DNA of 64,000 nucleotides, taken from Haliotis asinina (taxonomy: Eukaryota; Mollusca; Gastropoda; Lepetellida; Haliotidae). The first letter of the stretch is position 1; each line of letters starts with the position of its first letter. The DNA lies in contig NC_090287.1 of the NCBI RefSeq assembly GCF_037392515.1, positions 13,939,001 through 14,003,000 on the forward strand. The letters run 5' to 3'. Of the stretch, positions 24,601-37,080 are shown piece by piece. The notes beneath the pieces are model-generated. The model did no database searches, was not told the origin of the DNA, and saw nothing but the letters and a program-made list of their open reading frames with translations. Both the position numbers and the translations under genes were made by a program.

Positions 24601-26260
24601 GATATACAATATACCATATATAAAAGTAATAAAAGTCACCTCGTATGATGACGTTGAGAAGGCGAATAAACAGTTGAAATACGCCGTAGGTGCATTCAAA
24701 CATAGTTTTAAGACTCTGTTTACAATGTCAATGTTAATTTGTTTTTTGACATGATATTGATTGCCAAACTGGTAACATTAACGTCAGGTTTGATCAAATT
24801 TGTTTCGCATTTAAATCTGTACATAAAGAGATAGACAGAGAAACGAATCTCAAAAATAACAAAAGAGATGATTTCATTTTCCGTTCATGTCGACCAGTAT
24901 TCCATCAGTTCAAGCCTTTGAAGTTTACATTCTCATGTTCCAATGCTCTTTTTACCAAGATTGCAAATGCCGCCATACCACTCTTACTCAGGAGCTGTTC
25001 GATCAAGGTGACAGCTATCAGGACCTCAGTGAAGCATTTGCCAAAAGATTCCATGGCAGACATGTTGAAGATTTGATTTTTTTCAATTTGACGCATCTGC
25101 GACAAAAAAATGATGTTTTTGTTTGACTTGTACCATACGTTCCCGAATGAACAACCGAATCATTTTAGACGAAATATTGACGAATCTTTGCATAATGTTT
25201 ATGACATGTGCCACTAGAGCGCAGAATACGCTCACTTTTTCGCAAACACCTGTATCAAACTAATAGTGATTCATAAACACCTGCACATGACAAAATCTGA
25301 ATTGTGCAGTTTTAGATTTTTCTTCTGAGTGTGTAATGGGGTTAATCGCATTTATCTGTGTTTTTGCACATCGTAGTAGAGTGACGAAAATGAAAAAGAA
25401 ATTATCTTAGTTTTTCTTCATAATTATTTACCCCGCTGACACAGGGTTTAAAAAAACTCATGCTTATTTTAAAAAAAACTAATTTAACATGTCTAGCATT
25501 AAATCATTATGGTTTGATTTCGGTGATAAATTCCGTTTTGATGTATTTAAATTATATTAAATGGTTTCAAATACATGTATTTTGGTTAAAGGCTTACAGC
25601 GCAGCCAGGTAGAATGAGGGAGAGGTTAAAAACCAGTCTATTCATTTCACATACATAAGCAATTACCATATAATTAACATATATCAAGGGACAGCGAATG
25701 GTAACTACAGGCAGAGTTCTATCAGATGTATAAAGTTGATTTTCAGAGTTTTCATCCTGTTGAATATGTATGGCGCATATACCTGTTGTACGCTAAGGTC
25801 TGAGATAAGAAATATACATGAGTTGGGTCCCCAGAAACAGTATAATCTTTTGAAAACTGAACAGATCCATACATAATCGTTGACATGGCTTGTAGAACGT
25901 GCCATTACGTGACACATCCAGTTTCTGTTGTATACACTGCGTTTAAAATAGCTGTATAAACGTATGTGTAAAGAGGTGAAATGCGTGTCTGTGTCGCCAT
26001 GTGACATCCCGAATTGCTCTCCTTGACGTTTACGGTATAATTTTCAGGGGAACAATCATACCACAGTAACTCAATCGGAAAGACACCAGTATATCAGTTA
26101 CATATCGTATACGAATAACGGGGTGTACAGATTGAACAGTATTTGTTAAATTCAGAACATCTCGGAATATCAGTACAGTGGCAGTGAGCAGGTCAAGGTC
26201 TTGAAAATCTGTACGAACTAATGAAGGCATCTCGAGCGAAAAGAGCAAACGTAAAACGTT
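24601..26260. other. Intergenic, nothing recognised
   Basis: No exon recognised. A piece reading TTTTTCGCAAACACCTG (near 25230) belongs to a dispersed motif also present near 836, 26528 and 49064. Confidence 0.4.
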
Positions 26261-26416
26261 TGAGTGAGTGAGTGAGTGAGTGAGTGAGTGAGTGAGTGAG
26301 TGAGTGTATGGTGTGACAGCAATATTCCTACTAGATCATGACGGGGCACACCACGAATGGGCCTCACACATTTTACCCATGTGGAGAATCGGGAACACTT
26401 GAACCACTGGGGTACG
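26261..26416 (-). mobile_element. SINE family A copy, internally deleted
   Basis: About eleven GAGT units, AGCAATATTCCTACTAGATC, CACACCACGAATGGGCCTCA, TTTTACCCATGTGGAGAATC, then most of the B-box and head lost before TTGAACCACTGGGGTA. Confidence 0.82.
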
Positions 26417-26938
26417 TATACTCAACCGCCTTTTCTAACGTTATAACTCCAACGTCATTCGCCAAATGACGTTAGGTGCAACATGCAAACTAGCGGTGAC
26501 CATACATGAGAATCAGTGATGACACCAGGTGTTCGCGAAGTGGACACGTCTTGACATACCAGTGAGCTATGTTATTAATTGAAGGTATTTCTTTATTCAT
26601 TTATACACGTGACACAGTTATAAGTGGGATGTGTCGAATCAAGTGTGTGTCGAACGCTAGGTCCGGTCTTGTCAAACTAAATTCGAACTCTTTGTTGTTC
26701 CCGAAAGATAATTTATCTCATGAGTCAGCGAGTTAGTTATTAGTAGCTTTTAGCCAGTAATATCATGACATGGCTCCAGACTTTATATCCCAATAGAATC
26801 AAACTAAGACGTAGCGATCAAACACTGTTTATACTGGACTACTCAACATTTCCACGTATCAGTGGCGATATCTGTCGGAACATAACCTATTGATGGGAAT
26901 TCTAAGCTTTGAAAGCTACAATGTTATGTGAGTTAATA
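26417..26938. other. Intergenic, nothing recognised
   Basis: Carries one copy of the dispersed motif (GATGACACCAGGTGTTCGCG near 26519, minus orientation). No gene. Confidence 0.4.
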
Positions 26939-27180
26939 GTGAGTAAGTGAGGTTAGTTTTACGCTGCATTCAGAAATATTCCAGTGATATGGCCTCTTTT
27001 AGTAAAATAAACGAATCTGGGCCAGACAGTCCAGTGATTAACAGCATGAGCATCGATCTACCCGACTGGGATTCGGCATGTGTCCACCAGGTCACCGAGT
27101 CTGACCACCCGATCCCGTTAGTCGCCTTCTAAGACAAACATGGAGTACTGAAGATCAGTTCTAACCCGGATCTTCACGGA
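26939..27180 (-). mobile_element. SINE family B copy
   Basis: GTTAGTTTTACGCTGCATTC, CGAATCTGGGCCAGACAGTC, AGCATGAGCATCGATCTACC, TCTGACCACCCGATCCCGTT and CTAACCCGGATCTTCACGG in family order. Confidence 0.87.
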
Positions 27181-27474
27181 TGATCAAACATAGAGTCTAG
27201 ACATAGAGTACTTCATATCCTTTGACGTGCATATCGCCTTTAGGAATATATTTTTCTAAAAGTGTGTCAGTAATGATGGATTTGTAAATCGCGTCATTTT
27301 CGCAGCATCAATCCACTGTATTTCCAGCGTCACAGCCTCGGGGTACGTTGCAATCAGGAAACTGCACAATCTGTAGTTCTAGTTAGCGTGTATGACAGGT
27401 TTAATATTCGACCAGCTCTGGGTGCATGAAACCGTTGTATGCTAACGATTTTGCATTGCATCAGACTGGAAGAT

Positions 27475-27587
27475 CAGTGTGCGAAACACTTTCCATAAAT
27501 TGCTGGCCAGTCGCGCGAGTGACAGGCCCGACTGGATTTCTATTAGCCATGGGCTAGCAGGCCAGTGACTTATTCGAACACTATGTA
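27475..27587. mobile_element. Possible small hAT-like MITE
   Basis: The left end CAGTGTGCGAA and right end TTCGAACACT are imperfect inverted repeats about 110 bp apart. The inside has facing CTGGCCAGTC and AGGCCAGTGAC blocks. No coding capacity. The class is suggested only by the CAGTGT start. Confidence 0.35.
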
Positions 27588-28050
27588 AAATTAAACCTTG
27601 TGCCGCAGAGAGGCAATGTAGAGGATGTCTACATAATTTGGTGCATCGGATGCTGGGTCCTGTTATGAGGTATCTCGATTGCCCCAGTGCAATGTGGGAC
27701 TCACTCTCAACACGTCATAAATGCTTCAAAACCAACCATCTAAAGATAAATAACCGTATCTGAGTCCACAGGTGGTGTATGAGCGTTTCGATCAATTCGT
27801 GGGTAATGTTCGTAAGTTAATTTAACCAGCTGTTGATAACCCCGTGTAGTTGAACATTTCAAGGGTTTATTAAATCAGACAAAACTGTTGACTTTTTATG
27901 CACATACATACCACCAGCTGGCCGTAGTGTAACCATGTGAGCTCAAGGTGTGGTATTGGTTATCTTGAAGAGGTTTTATTACAGTGTCAACCGAAGTATA
28001 TATAATTGTGGTTTGCGAAGATATGAGTGCTCGGAGAGGTGAACTAAATA

Positions 28051-28226
28051 CAGTGAAAGCTGTCTAAACCGGCACTCATCTGGACTGAAGAAATAATGCA
28101 GTTTAGACAACGTGCCGGATTGGAGAGCTGGTGATAGACGTTCAAGCCTCAGACGGGACTGAGATTTTATGCTGGCGCTGACACCTTGCCGGACTGGACA
28201 GCTGCCGGGTTTGACAGATACCCCTG
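28051..28226. mobile_element. Pogo/Tigger-like MITE
   Basis: The left end is CAGTGAAAGCTGTCTAAACC (preceded by TA). The right end reads GCTGCCGGGTTTGACAGATA, its imperfect inverted repeat. Inner GTGCCGGATTGGAGAGC and CTTGCCGGACTGGACAGC blocks are tandemly related. The family matches the 73-bp element at 3533-3605. Confidence 0.55.
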
Positions 28227-30566
28227 CAATCCTCTAGCCGACTGACAAAGCGACGTTGTTCAAAATATCTGTACATTTCCGGAAGATGAAAACATGCCAG
28301 TTTGAGACCGGAAATCTCATGACAGTATTATTAAGAAATGTGGTCAGCTGTTGTCAGAGATGCAGCATGCATTTCAACTGTTCATTGTCAATGGGAGAGT
28401 GTACGGGGATACACCGGGGAAAGTTACCTATTGTGAAAAACAAGGTGCTGGCGTTTCTCGATTACATTAACATGCTGAATATTGGCGATCGTCTGAAATC
28501 TGATCATTTTCCTCTGGAATTCACCCGTGGATTCCTTTATATGAGTCAAACAAGTAACAGGGTAAAAACTGAGAGTGTCACTAAAAAGAAATGAATACGA
28601 AATGACTAATTAATAGACAATTGTCTGAGTAATGTTTGTGAACGTCTATTAAACACTAAGTACGTAAGCTTGAGTGGCAGTTGATTATTATTTTTAAAAT
28701 AATGTTGTTATTCATCATCCTGTATGAGACAAGAATTACAACTTAACATGGATAACAACAACTTCACTTAATGCTGAACATAGAACTGCAAGAAGTAACG
28801 CCCACAAAACACTACGACGATTTTGAACAATTCAGTTTGGGCCGAATTAAATATTGTGAAAGTAGCAACACATATGAGAATTGTTTTCGGAAATCAAAGT
28901 TGGTTTGTGTAGGTGTAGACAAGACAAACTGGACAAGGTGTGTAAACAACCCTTCACGAACTGCCGGAAGTGTGGACTTTTCTCCCTATTGAACATAGGT
29001 ACGTAGATTCCTTGATATCCCGAAGGACCAACCGAGGACTGCAAACCATTAAGTTGACAGCTTGAAACAGAATGTAACTTCATAAGTTGTATGCTTCCGA
29101 GCCGGTAGGCGAGGAATATTACCCGTGGGAGAGGCAAACGGCATATTTGTATTACCGCCATGTTAAATTCACAAAACCTCATTTTATTTTATTTCGAAGA
29201 TCGCTACAGAGTATATGGCTTGTAACGATTTAACAAAATGGCGTCTGCCACTCGACTGGATTTTCAAAGTCAGTGGAACATATTCTTTCAAACTTAAAAC
29301 TGTAACAGGAATTGTAAATTATGTTTAAATTGTATATGCAAAAGATTCAATGAACAAAATAGTTTAAATACAACACTGAACTCAAAGCGACTAAAACTAA
29401 CCCCGGGCACTGCATGCGTTCTTATTATGACTTCATACTCTTGTTAGCGCTGCAGCTTCTCGGCGAAGAGTTTGACGTTTACCATTGCTTCGGGTAATAT
29501 TTTCTCCTGTTGTCTCCCTCCTGGGAGTGGTGACACGGAAACTTGTTAAAGCGAATTAATGAATGGAATTAAAATATTTTACATAACGGTAACATAAAAA
29601 CTATTGTGCGTCTGTTTGAACCTTTGTATAACACTTTAGCGTCAATTCGCTTTGTATGATTGTACTTGACACTGCCAATATGATAAGCATCCTCTGTGCT
29701 GTATTTATCATCTACACCAGCAAAATGTAGTACAGTTTAAGAATTGAAACTGGTCGCTATGAAAATATTGTTTTAATAAAATAGGAAATGTTTAAAATGT
29801 CTAAATGATACTGAATGTAAACTACATTTGTTCTTTCCTGTGTATTATATGACGACATTAGGGCGTTACTTTTAAATGATGTGTTGATATATGTCCAGAG
29901 TTTTCGATAAACATGATATCAACAAATCATGGTTCATATTAGTTAACAATCCTAGTCTTCGTCGGGTTCTAGCCAAAGTCTACTTTTTAGTCTTTAACAG
30001 AAAGGATACTTATGCTTAATAATGTTCGCATAAGTTGTATGTATCTAAATGATTGTTGTCTCCACTAAATCTCTTTTGAGTGGTTCTGTACATTTTACTG
30101 TTTCAGTGTCTGTAAAACTGATTATATTCAATATGTAACCTTAACGAGCAGAGTGAATCCGGGACAAAAGGGTTTGGAATATAGGGACATATACTTATAA
30201 TGGTCTCTGTATTGACATTCTCTCCTACTGTTCGTATCCAACCAGAGTGTGTCCACGTCCCTGCATTAGACCCTCAGTGAATGAAGCAATATCATATCTT
30301 TCTCAACTCCTTCCGAACCATACAACAGAGAACACTAAAACTCCAACACTAACTATTGACGTGTTGTAAATAGACCCACACTCGGTTATCAGTTCTGCCG
30401 TCGTTAAAGAGCTTAAATCCATCAAACCATGTGTAAATCTGTAAATGTGTTTTGCATTTTCTTTTCACTTATTTAATTATGTATTTTAATTATTCAATTC
30501 TTTTGAATAACATAGACTAATATCATAAATAACGGTTATCATCTTGAAGTGATATGGTATTCAGGG
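28227..30566. other. Intergenic, nothing recognised
   Basis: Plus-strand open frame 28256-28594 (112 codons) and others have no recognisable domain. No repeat recognised. Confidence 0.4.
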
Positions 30567-30785
30567 CCCTTGAAGATCCGGGTTAGAATTGATTTTCAGT
30601 AACCCATGCTTGTCGTAAGGGGTAACCAACGGGATCGGGTGGTCAGGCTTTCTGGCATCGCACCCCAGTTGTGTAGGTAGATGCTCGTGCTGTTGATCAC
30701 TGGATTGTCTGGTCCAGACTACAATTTAAAGACTGCCGGCATATAGCAAGAATACTGCTGACTGCGGCGTAAAACTAAACTTAGT
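30567..30785 (+). mobile_element. SINE family B copy
   Basis: GAAGATCCGGGTTAGAATTG, AACGGGATCGGGTGGTCAGG, GATCACTGGATTGTCTGGTC, then the tail CTGACTGCGGCGTAAAACTA. This is the forward orientation, with the tail on the right. Confidence 0.87.
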
Positions 30786-31556
30786 TACTATGATATTCAA
30801 TCCAAATCCTTAGTGGAAACACCCATTTAGTCCTGTTCATCAAGCCACACACGACCCACCCTCTTGGAGAGGTACTCATAAACTTGAGGGAGAATTATCT
30901 GCTCGGGTATGCCGTCTCCCGGTTATAAGGGTGGTCGGTGGTCTGGGGACCTTTCGGGTAATGGCGGAAATGATATTTAAACTAAACAAATTAATAAAGG
31001 GGTTTCACATTATCGTCGGTTAATATGTACAGAGTGTATGAAAGACGAGGGTTACAGACCCCGCAGACACAAATACATACATGAACTGACGGATAAAATA
31101 AGAGATCACATGCAAGCTTTGGCGTTCCCTTATCTTATTTCCCTCAATATATGTACGGAAGCACGGATGCACGCACACTTGCACATGTACACTTCGACAG
31201 CGCTGAAATATTGCCAGGCGCTCGGGTAAACGACGAAAGCAGGACAAACCAGCTGTAGTCGGCACAAACACATTATTCATGTATTCATGTTTTGCTGTGG
31301 TTTGGGTCAATAATCATGAACCTAACATCAGTTTATGCAGCCACACACTAATTCATGTAACTCAGCCGCGATCATATTAGTATTCAAAGGCAAGCACTAT
31401 TGCGCTGTGTTGTTCATTTCGTCTATATACAGTCCGGGACGCGTACAGTGAGTTTATACACATATCGCACATATAAATGTGTCAGAGCAGTCACTGGTCT
31501 GTGTTCATGCTGAAGTTTACATGAGATTACCATCATGTATGCATGTATACTCTGTC
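30786..31556. other. Intergenic, nothing recognised
   Basis: No gene or repeat recognised. The short open frames are antisense overlaps of each other. Confidence 0.4.
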
Positions 31557-32960
31557 AGTGTTCCCCCTAGGGTTCAAAAAGGGCAGGGTAAATTAATGGA
31601 AAAGGGCACTTCATAACATAAAAGGGCATGTTGGAAAAAATAACAAAATGTGTATAAAGTTGAATTCTAAAGTTCGTTTTTACTCTCCTCAGTTTGTACT
31701 TTAAGATTAGAATTTGAAAAAAAGCATTTCAAGACATTAATCTGTTACCACATTTGTTCACAATTTCACAAACCACACAAACAACAGTACTTTCTGTGCA
31801 TCTTCCAGTGCGGAACTTTCCTTTTTCTGTGTATCTTGAGAAAATGTTTTCAATGGACACTTTGTCATCCTTTTCCATAAGGACAGCATCTCGATGCATT
31901 TGAGAATTCTCATGGAGGAAAACCTTATCAAGTCGGACAGTCTCGCATCCATTGTTACCTCTGTCCAAACCTGAGATCCATTTCTGCCCTTGGTATTCCA
32001 CTTGGAGCATAATGAACAAAACATCTTTCCCTTCATTTTGTCATCTTCTGAGTACCTCAGCCAGGGCCGATTTTGCTGCCTATTTGTGTCAAATGCACTT
32101 TTGTGACCACCATCTTTCTTCTTTGTTTGAATAACTACCTCTGACTCCTGTGTCCTTGAGTTGACATAGGAAACTACCTCTGACTCGTCTAATTCTGGCC
32201 TGAAAAATAGTATACAAAGTTAAACTATCATGTTTGAAATCGAAAAATATTTATTCCTTCAAGACATACTTCTTAATGAAATCGCTACTAAACACAAAAC
32301 TAAAAGAACTGGTTTAACAGTGTGTAAGCTGTTTCAACTATTTCATTTACCAGGACAAATGACGAAATAAAACAAGTTCAGTTTCAAATTGCCGATGGGT
32401 TTAAAAATGGCGGACATTTTCGAGTTACAGATTTTAACTAAACGGCACAGTCGTATGAATATCTGTCCCTAAACGCACAAAAATACATTCCGTGTAATCC
32501 ACAGATTATTGTCTGTAGCAAATAAAGGTATTATATGAAAGGCATGTGAAAAAGAATCGGAAATCAACAGCTTAAAAATTACGAACTTAGAGGCACATAC
32601 CGGTTCGGAGAGCGAAGAAATCTAACAGTCGGCGACACTTCCTTGCTTCAGCCTTCACCGCTTCTTCTCTTTTCCTCTTGATTCTTTCCTTGGTAGGCAT
32701 TGTGATTCATAAGGCGAATTAAACTCCTTTGACTTTGCCATGGTTTATATGTAAATTTCTTATTCATTATAAAAACAATATCGCGACTCCTCAAGAAAGG
32801 GAGAGAACTCCGTCCTTGGTAAAATCCGGAAAATACACACGCGTCGTAGCAAACGACTGCGATTGAGGCGAAAAGGGCAGGGCGCAAAATAAAAAGGGCA
32901 GGGCGCAAAAATCAAAGGGCAGGGCGCTGCGCCCTCCTAAATGTGCCTAGGGGGAACACT
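31557..32960 (-). mobile_element. hAT-like DNA transposon with captured or degenerate zinc-finger ORF
   Basis: The 15-bp ends AGTGTTCCCCCTAGG (31557-31571) and CCTAGGGGGAACACT (32946-32960) are perfect inverted repeats, each flanked one base further out by TCTGT (31551-31555 and 32962-32966). Inside each end are short repeats of AAAAGGGCA(GGG), three at the right end (AAAGGGCAGGGCGC) and three at the left, resembling hAT subterminal repeats. The element is 1.4 kb, much shorter than an autonomous hAT, and carries coding pieces on the minus strand. A 5-bp flank repeat is shorter than the usual 8-bp hAT duplication, so the class is probable, not proven. Confidence 0.72.
31729..32700 (-). pseudogene. 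Truncated TTF-type zinc-finger (ZNF862-like) gene inside the transposon
   Basis: Exon 1 (32700-32601) encodes a basic start MPTKERIKRKREEAVKAEAR and ends at donor GTATGTG in phase 1. Exon 2 can join at acceptor GGCCAG (first base 32194), giving ELDESEVVSY onward, then FCSLCSKWNTKGRNGS, the first cysteine pair of a TTF/ZNF862-type zinc finger. Near 31955 the frame shifts by one base. The other frame supplies GCETVRLDKVFLHENSQMH with the His of the finger. It stops at 31729, so no transposase or dimerisation domain follows. The family assignment rests on the C-x2-C ... RLDKV..HE.S..H pattern. Confidence 0.55.
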
Positions 32961-33047
32961 ATCTGTAAGACTGATGTTACGAAATAAGTTTGTTGTCCAC
33001 ACACTACCTGCACCCCGCCCCGCCCCCTTCCCCCAGACACATGCACG

Positions 33048-33151
<104 letters not shown>

Positions 33152-33152
33152 T

Positions 33153-33907
33153 AATGCCCTCCCCGCCACAGACACAACCCCGAATGTTAACACTGACATT
33201 CGGCGAAAGTCAGTGGGAATTTACCGTATCGTCTATTTTAGTGATTATACAGTGATCGAAATTAATCGATCCGTCGAATATTGCGTTCAGACCGGTCGAT
33301 GTACAGCACCAAAGACAACCGGTGCTCGCAAGAGGTGTGTGCCGGCAGGGGGCGTGTCTGACATGCCCTCGATTCGAGGCAAATGAGTCCAAAGGTCAAG
33401 GTCTTTACATGACACAGATGTGACGACAATATGATAAGGGCTAACTGACACACTGTAGCTCAGGTTATGCTGTTCGCACTTGCCATCGAACACACCTGAG
33501 AGCTAGTCATGTCAGGTGGAAGGTAAGACCTGTTGTCTATGTAGTAATACTTATAATAGCATTTAGGCACATATTGATGTGTATTTCCGCGGTGTATGTT
33601 TAAAATAGATATGAGACAATGTCACCAAGCGAATCAGATATGGCTGTGATATATGTCCCTTAACATATATATTACAGAGCACAGAACTTCGTGACAGAGA
33701 AATATATATCCAGCCACAGTTTTAAATTGCAGGACTCATTGTCGTTTATTCCTCAGACCTTCGTCACCATTACCAATACATTTAAGCTTATTAATACCAA
33801 ATCAGTGTCAATATTCTTATAGTTTTGTGAAACATTTTCATTCCTTCATTAGTTTTAATCTTTTTATGCTAATGGTATATGGCTCAAGTGTAAATGAGAC
33901 ATTTTTG
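33153..33907. other. Intergenic, nothing recognised
   Basis: No gene. A small inverted repeat (GGCTGTGATATAT near 33642 facing ATATATATCCAGCCACAG near 33703) is the only structure seen. Confidence 0.4.
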
Positions 33908-33912
33908 TGTAT

Positions 33913-33959
<47 letters not shown>

Positions 33960-33962
33960 TTA
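33908..33962. repeat. (TTTA)n microsatellite
   Basis: About 13 pure ATTT units. Confidence 0.97.
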
Positions 33963-34378
33963 TCATCAGGAGTATTGGTGACATAATTTTTGTTTTTATA
34001 CATATCAACTATACAGCGTAAAGGATAACATGAGTTTAACTTCAAACAGGGACTTGTATTTCACAGCAATTCACTTTATGACACTCTTTAAACCTTTGAG
34101 AAATGCACGAATCATAACGTATTTTCTGGTAACTGTTTTCACTTTACTGTCAAGGTCATAAACATAAGGTTTAGTCTCGTGATTGTTTTCTCTAAGTTAT
34201 TGCTGAAAATCCATGCAGTGTCAAAGAGGGTATATGCGACAAGACATCATATACCTGATAACAAACATTACATTTATAAGAAATTGCTAAATTAAAGCCG
34301 AGCAAATGTATACTTACAATAGGGAAATTATGCCCAGACATGTAAACGCAATGCAGTGAAATCCAGCACTGTGTATAT

Positions 34379-34450
34379 TGTGTGTGTGTCTGTGTTTGTG
34401 TGTGTGTCTGTGTTTGTGTGTGTGTCTGTGTTTGTGTGTGTGTCTGTGTT
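34379..34450. repeat. 18-bp tandem repeat (TG-rich)
   Basis: Four nearly identical units of TGTGTGTGTCTGTGTTTG. Confidence 0.93.
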
Positions 34451-36328
34451 GGGTTTATGTTATCCAAGACGTATTTGAAATCCTAATTGTTCATCATACT
34501 AAATGTTGATGTATATGTCATATTGCGTAAGTGGGTAATTAGAATTTGACAATCCAATCTTTTTTAAGCAAACAAACGAACGAACCGTCAGTTCACATGA
34601 TATAGGATTATGAATTATCTGCTCCTACCATTTGTGAAAACGATATGAAATGACCTTGGATGTTCTGTTGACATATTAAATAAATTTGTGGAAGGTAATA
34701 TTCGATTGTCATTGACGATACTTTGCTTGGCCACTTGTGTCAATGATGTATGTAGAAACTCTGTGTGGTTGAGTACACCAGTACCTACCGAGTTCTCCCG
34801 TCATCCCAAATGGTCCAATTCGATAATATGAATGGGCCACTCACTTCTTCACCCACTCACCCACTCACTCACTCACCCACCCACTCACATGCATAATACA
34901 CTGGTTTGCAGGTGAAAGGTAGACATCGTCTTCCCTGGGAGTAACTTAGCTTTCTGGATAGAAATCGAATGTCTTCCCCTGGGGAAAAATGCTTTTCAGT
35001 ACATGTTATTTATATTTTAATGTTTGTCCAAACAAACGTTGAAGAGGTTCATACACACATTTCAAATAGCCGCTCTTTTAAATTAATTTCATTTGCGCGT
35101 TTCTATTTTAATAAGGCAGGGACAATGTTCCATCACAAAGTCAACTGCACATATTTCTTCTGGGAAGTGTTTTGTTGCACTTCATCTACAGTTTATGTAC
35201 GTGAGGTTTATAGTCATGGTCACGACGGAAATGTCCTTATCTTCGAAGCATATATGTGAATTAACTCATAATATAAACCCATCATATAAAACACCTCATA
35301 ATATAAAACATCTGTTCGTAATATATAACACTCATTATATAAAAGATCTGGTCCTTTACATTTACAGATAATTGGAAATCAATCAGTATCGGTATGTGTA
35401 CATCACAAATGTCTTGTTACAACACACGGGGGTCTCTGAATGTTACGTTCATGACAAGTTAAAGACGAGTTGAGAAGTGCCTGTTCAGTCTCAATGCATG
35501 CATCTGTAATAGCGCAATGTACTAATGGACATTTAGTGTTTTACACTGTTTTACAAAGTAAAGTGGTCCATCATGGGTTCATTATAATTTGCAATACATC
35601 GATATCACCAAAAAGAAGACCCGTTTCCATGTTCTGTACATAGTTAAATATTAAAGCTGTGTTAGGAACGGAGTGTGGTGTAGGTGTATTAACTTTAGTG
35701 ATAATAAACAATCTGCGCATATGACACCGCAAAACAGGAAAGTGTAATGGTACTTAGAATATGACATCTAATCTATATCTGAATCACAGCTGGAGTGTGT
35801 CATATCTGTGATAAATATGTCCTTTCCACTGTTGATTAACAAAGATCGATTTGCATGAATGGTGAGTTTCATTTTATATAAGCTATCTAATCCATACAAA
35901 GTTCATGCGGTTGTATTTAGTAGAAAAACTCGGAAATGTCGCAACGCTACGACACAATTATTCTATTTATCTATCCAGAAAAGTGCCTTGAACACTGTCT
36001 TATGAAGTAACACAGCTGTACAATTCATCACCTTATACCATCACTGTCACACCTTTACGATCTCATACAAAGGACTCAAAGGATTGTTGACAGAATAGTA
36101 TTACCTGTATAAGGCTAATACAAAATATTTCCACATGTACCTGGACGTGGGAACTGCATAGATATATCCTGGTTTCGACCAGCTATGTTTACTAAGAAAA
36201 AGTTTAAAACATTTCTAATGCTGACAAACCATTACACACCCGTATAAAGAACAATGATAATTCATATCACTGGTTATGAGAGGAAGCTAGTTACACTCTT
36301 TCGAGGCGAAGTGCATTTATACTTCTTG
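34451..36328. other. Intergenic, nothing recognised
   Basis: A short CACTCACC run at 34845-34889 and a CATAATATAAA-type repeat at 35262-35345 are present. No gene recognised. Confidence 0.4.
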
Positions 36329-36450
36329 TTTGTTTTTTGTTTGTTTGTTTTGTTTGTTTTTTTGTTTTGTTTTTGTTTTTTTTGTTGTTGTTTTGCTTTG
36401 TTTTTGTTTTGCTTTTGGTTTCTTTGTTGTTGTTCTTGTTGTTCTAGTTG
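36329..36450. repeat. T-rich TTTG/TTG simple repeat
   Basis: Irregular TTTG, TTTTTG and TTG units. It produces a poly-Gln/Asn/Lys open frame on the minus strand and a Phe/Cys/Leu frame on the plus strand, neither believable. Confidence 0.9.
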
Positions 36451-36559
36451 TTTTTGTGAATATTCTTGAATAAACTGACAAAAATGATAAGGGATATTGT
36501 TGTTCATAAATTTTATAGTTGCATGGTGGACTGTTAGGCCTGAGTCTCGGAGTCTCGGA

Positions 36560-37080
36560 GTAAGAATGTAGGCACAGATATGTGTATACATGTATCTACC
36601 GATGGATGTGATTCATGGGATGCGTGTACATACAGATGTTTGCCTTTGTTTGTATAGAATAGTAAGCATGCCCGTAGGCATTAATGCTCATATGGAGATA
36701 TGTTTATACTTGCATAGACTGGTAGACATGATTAAGGAGAAAATATAAACATACAGACCTTTTAGGTATACATGTGTTGACTGTTAGGCATGATAAAGGG
36801 TAAAATATAAACATACATATATTTGGGTATGCATATGTAAACTTATAACACATGACTAAAGATGAAACATGAAATTACAGATATTTGTGCAAGCATGTGC
36901 AGACTGGAAGGCATGTCTAAGGGTAAAATATGAACATACGCATATATACTTAGTATGAGTACACATGTGTAGAATTCACGGCATGTCAGCGGGTATTAAT
37001 GTTACAGAGAAACACAGGTGTAGGCATATGTAGACTGGTAAAATATGTACATACAGATATCCAAATATACATGTTTCACT
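36560..37080. repeat. Decayed long-unit tandem repeat
   Basis: Related blocks recur roughly every 60-75 bp: AGACTGGTAGACATGATTAA, GGTAAAATATAAACATACAT, GGTATACATGTGT and similar, about seven copies with indels. Copies are strongly diverged, so it is an old array. Confidence 0.65.

Noticed and set aside
28256..28594. 112-codon open frame in the intergenic region
   Set aside because: Composition is not domain-like and no family is recognised; length alone is weak evidence in 64 kb.
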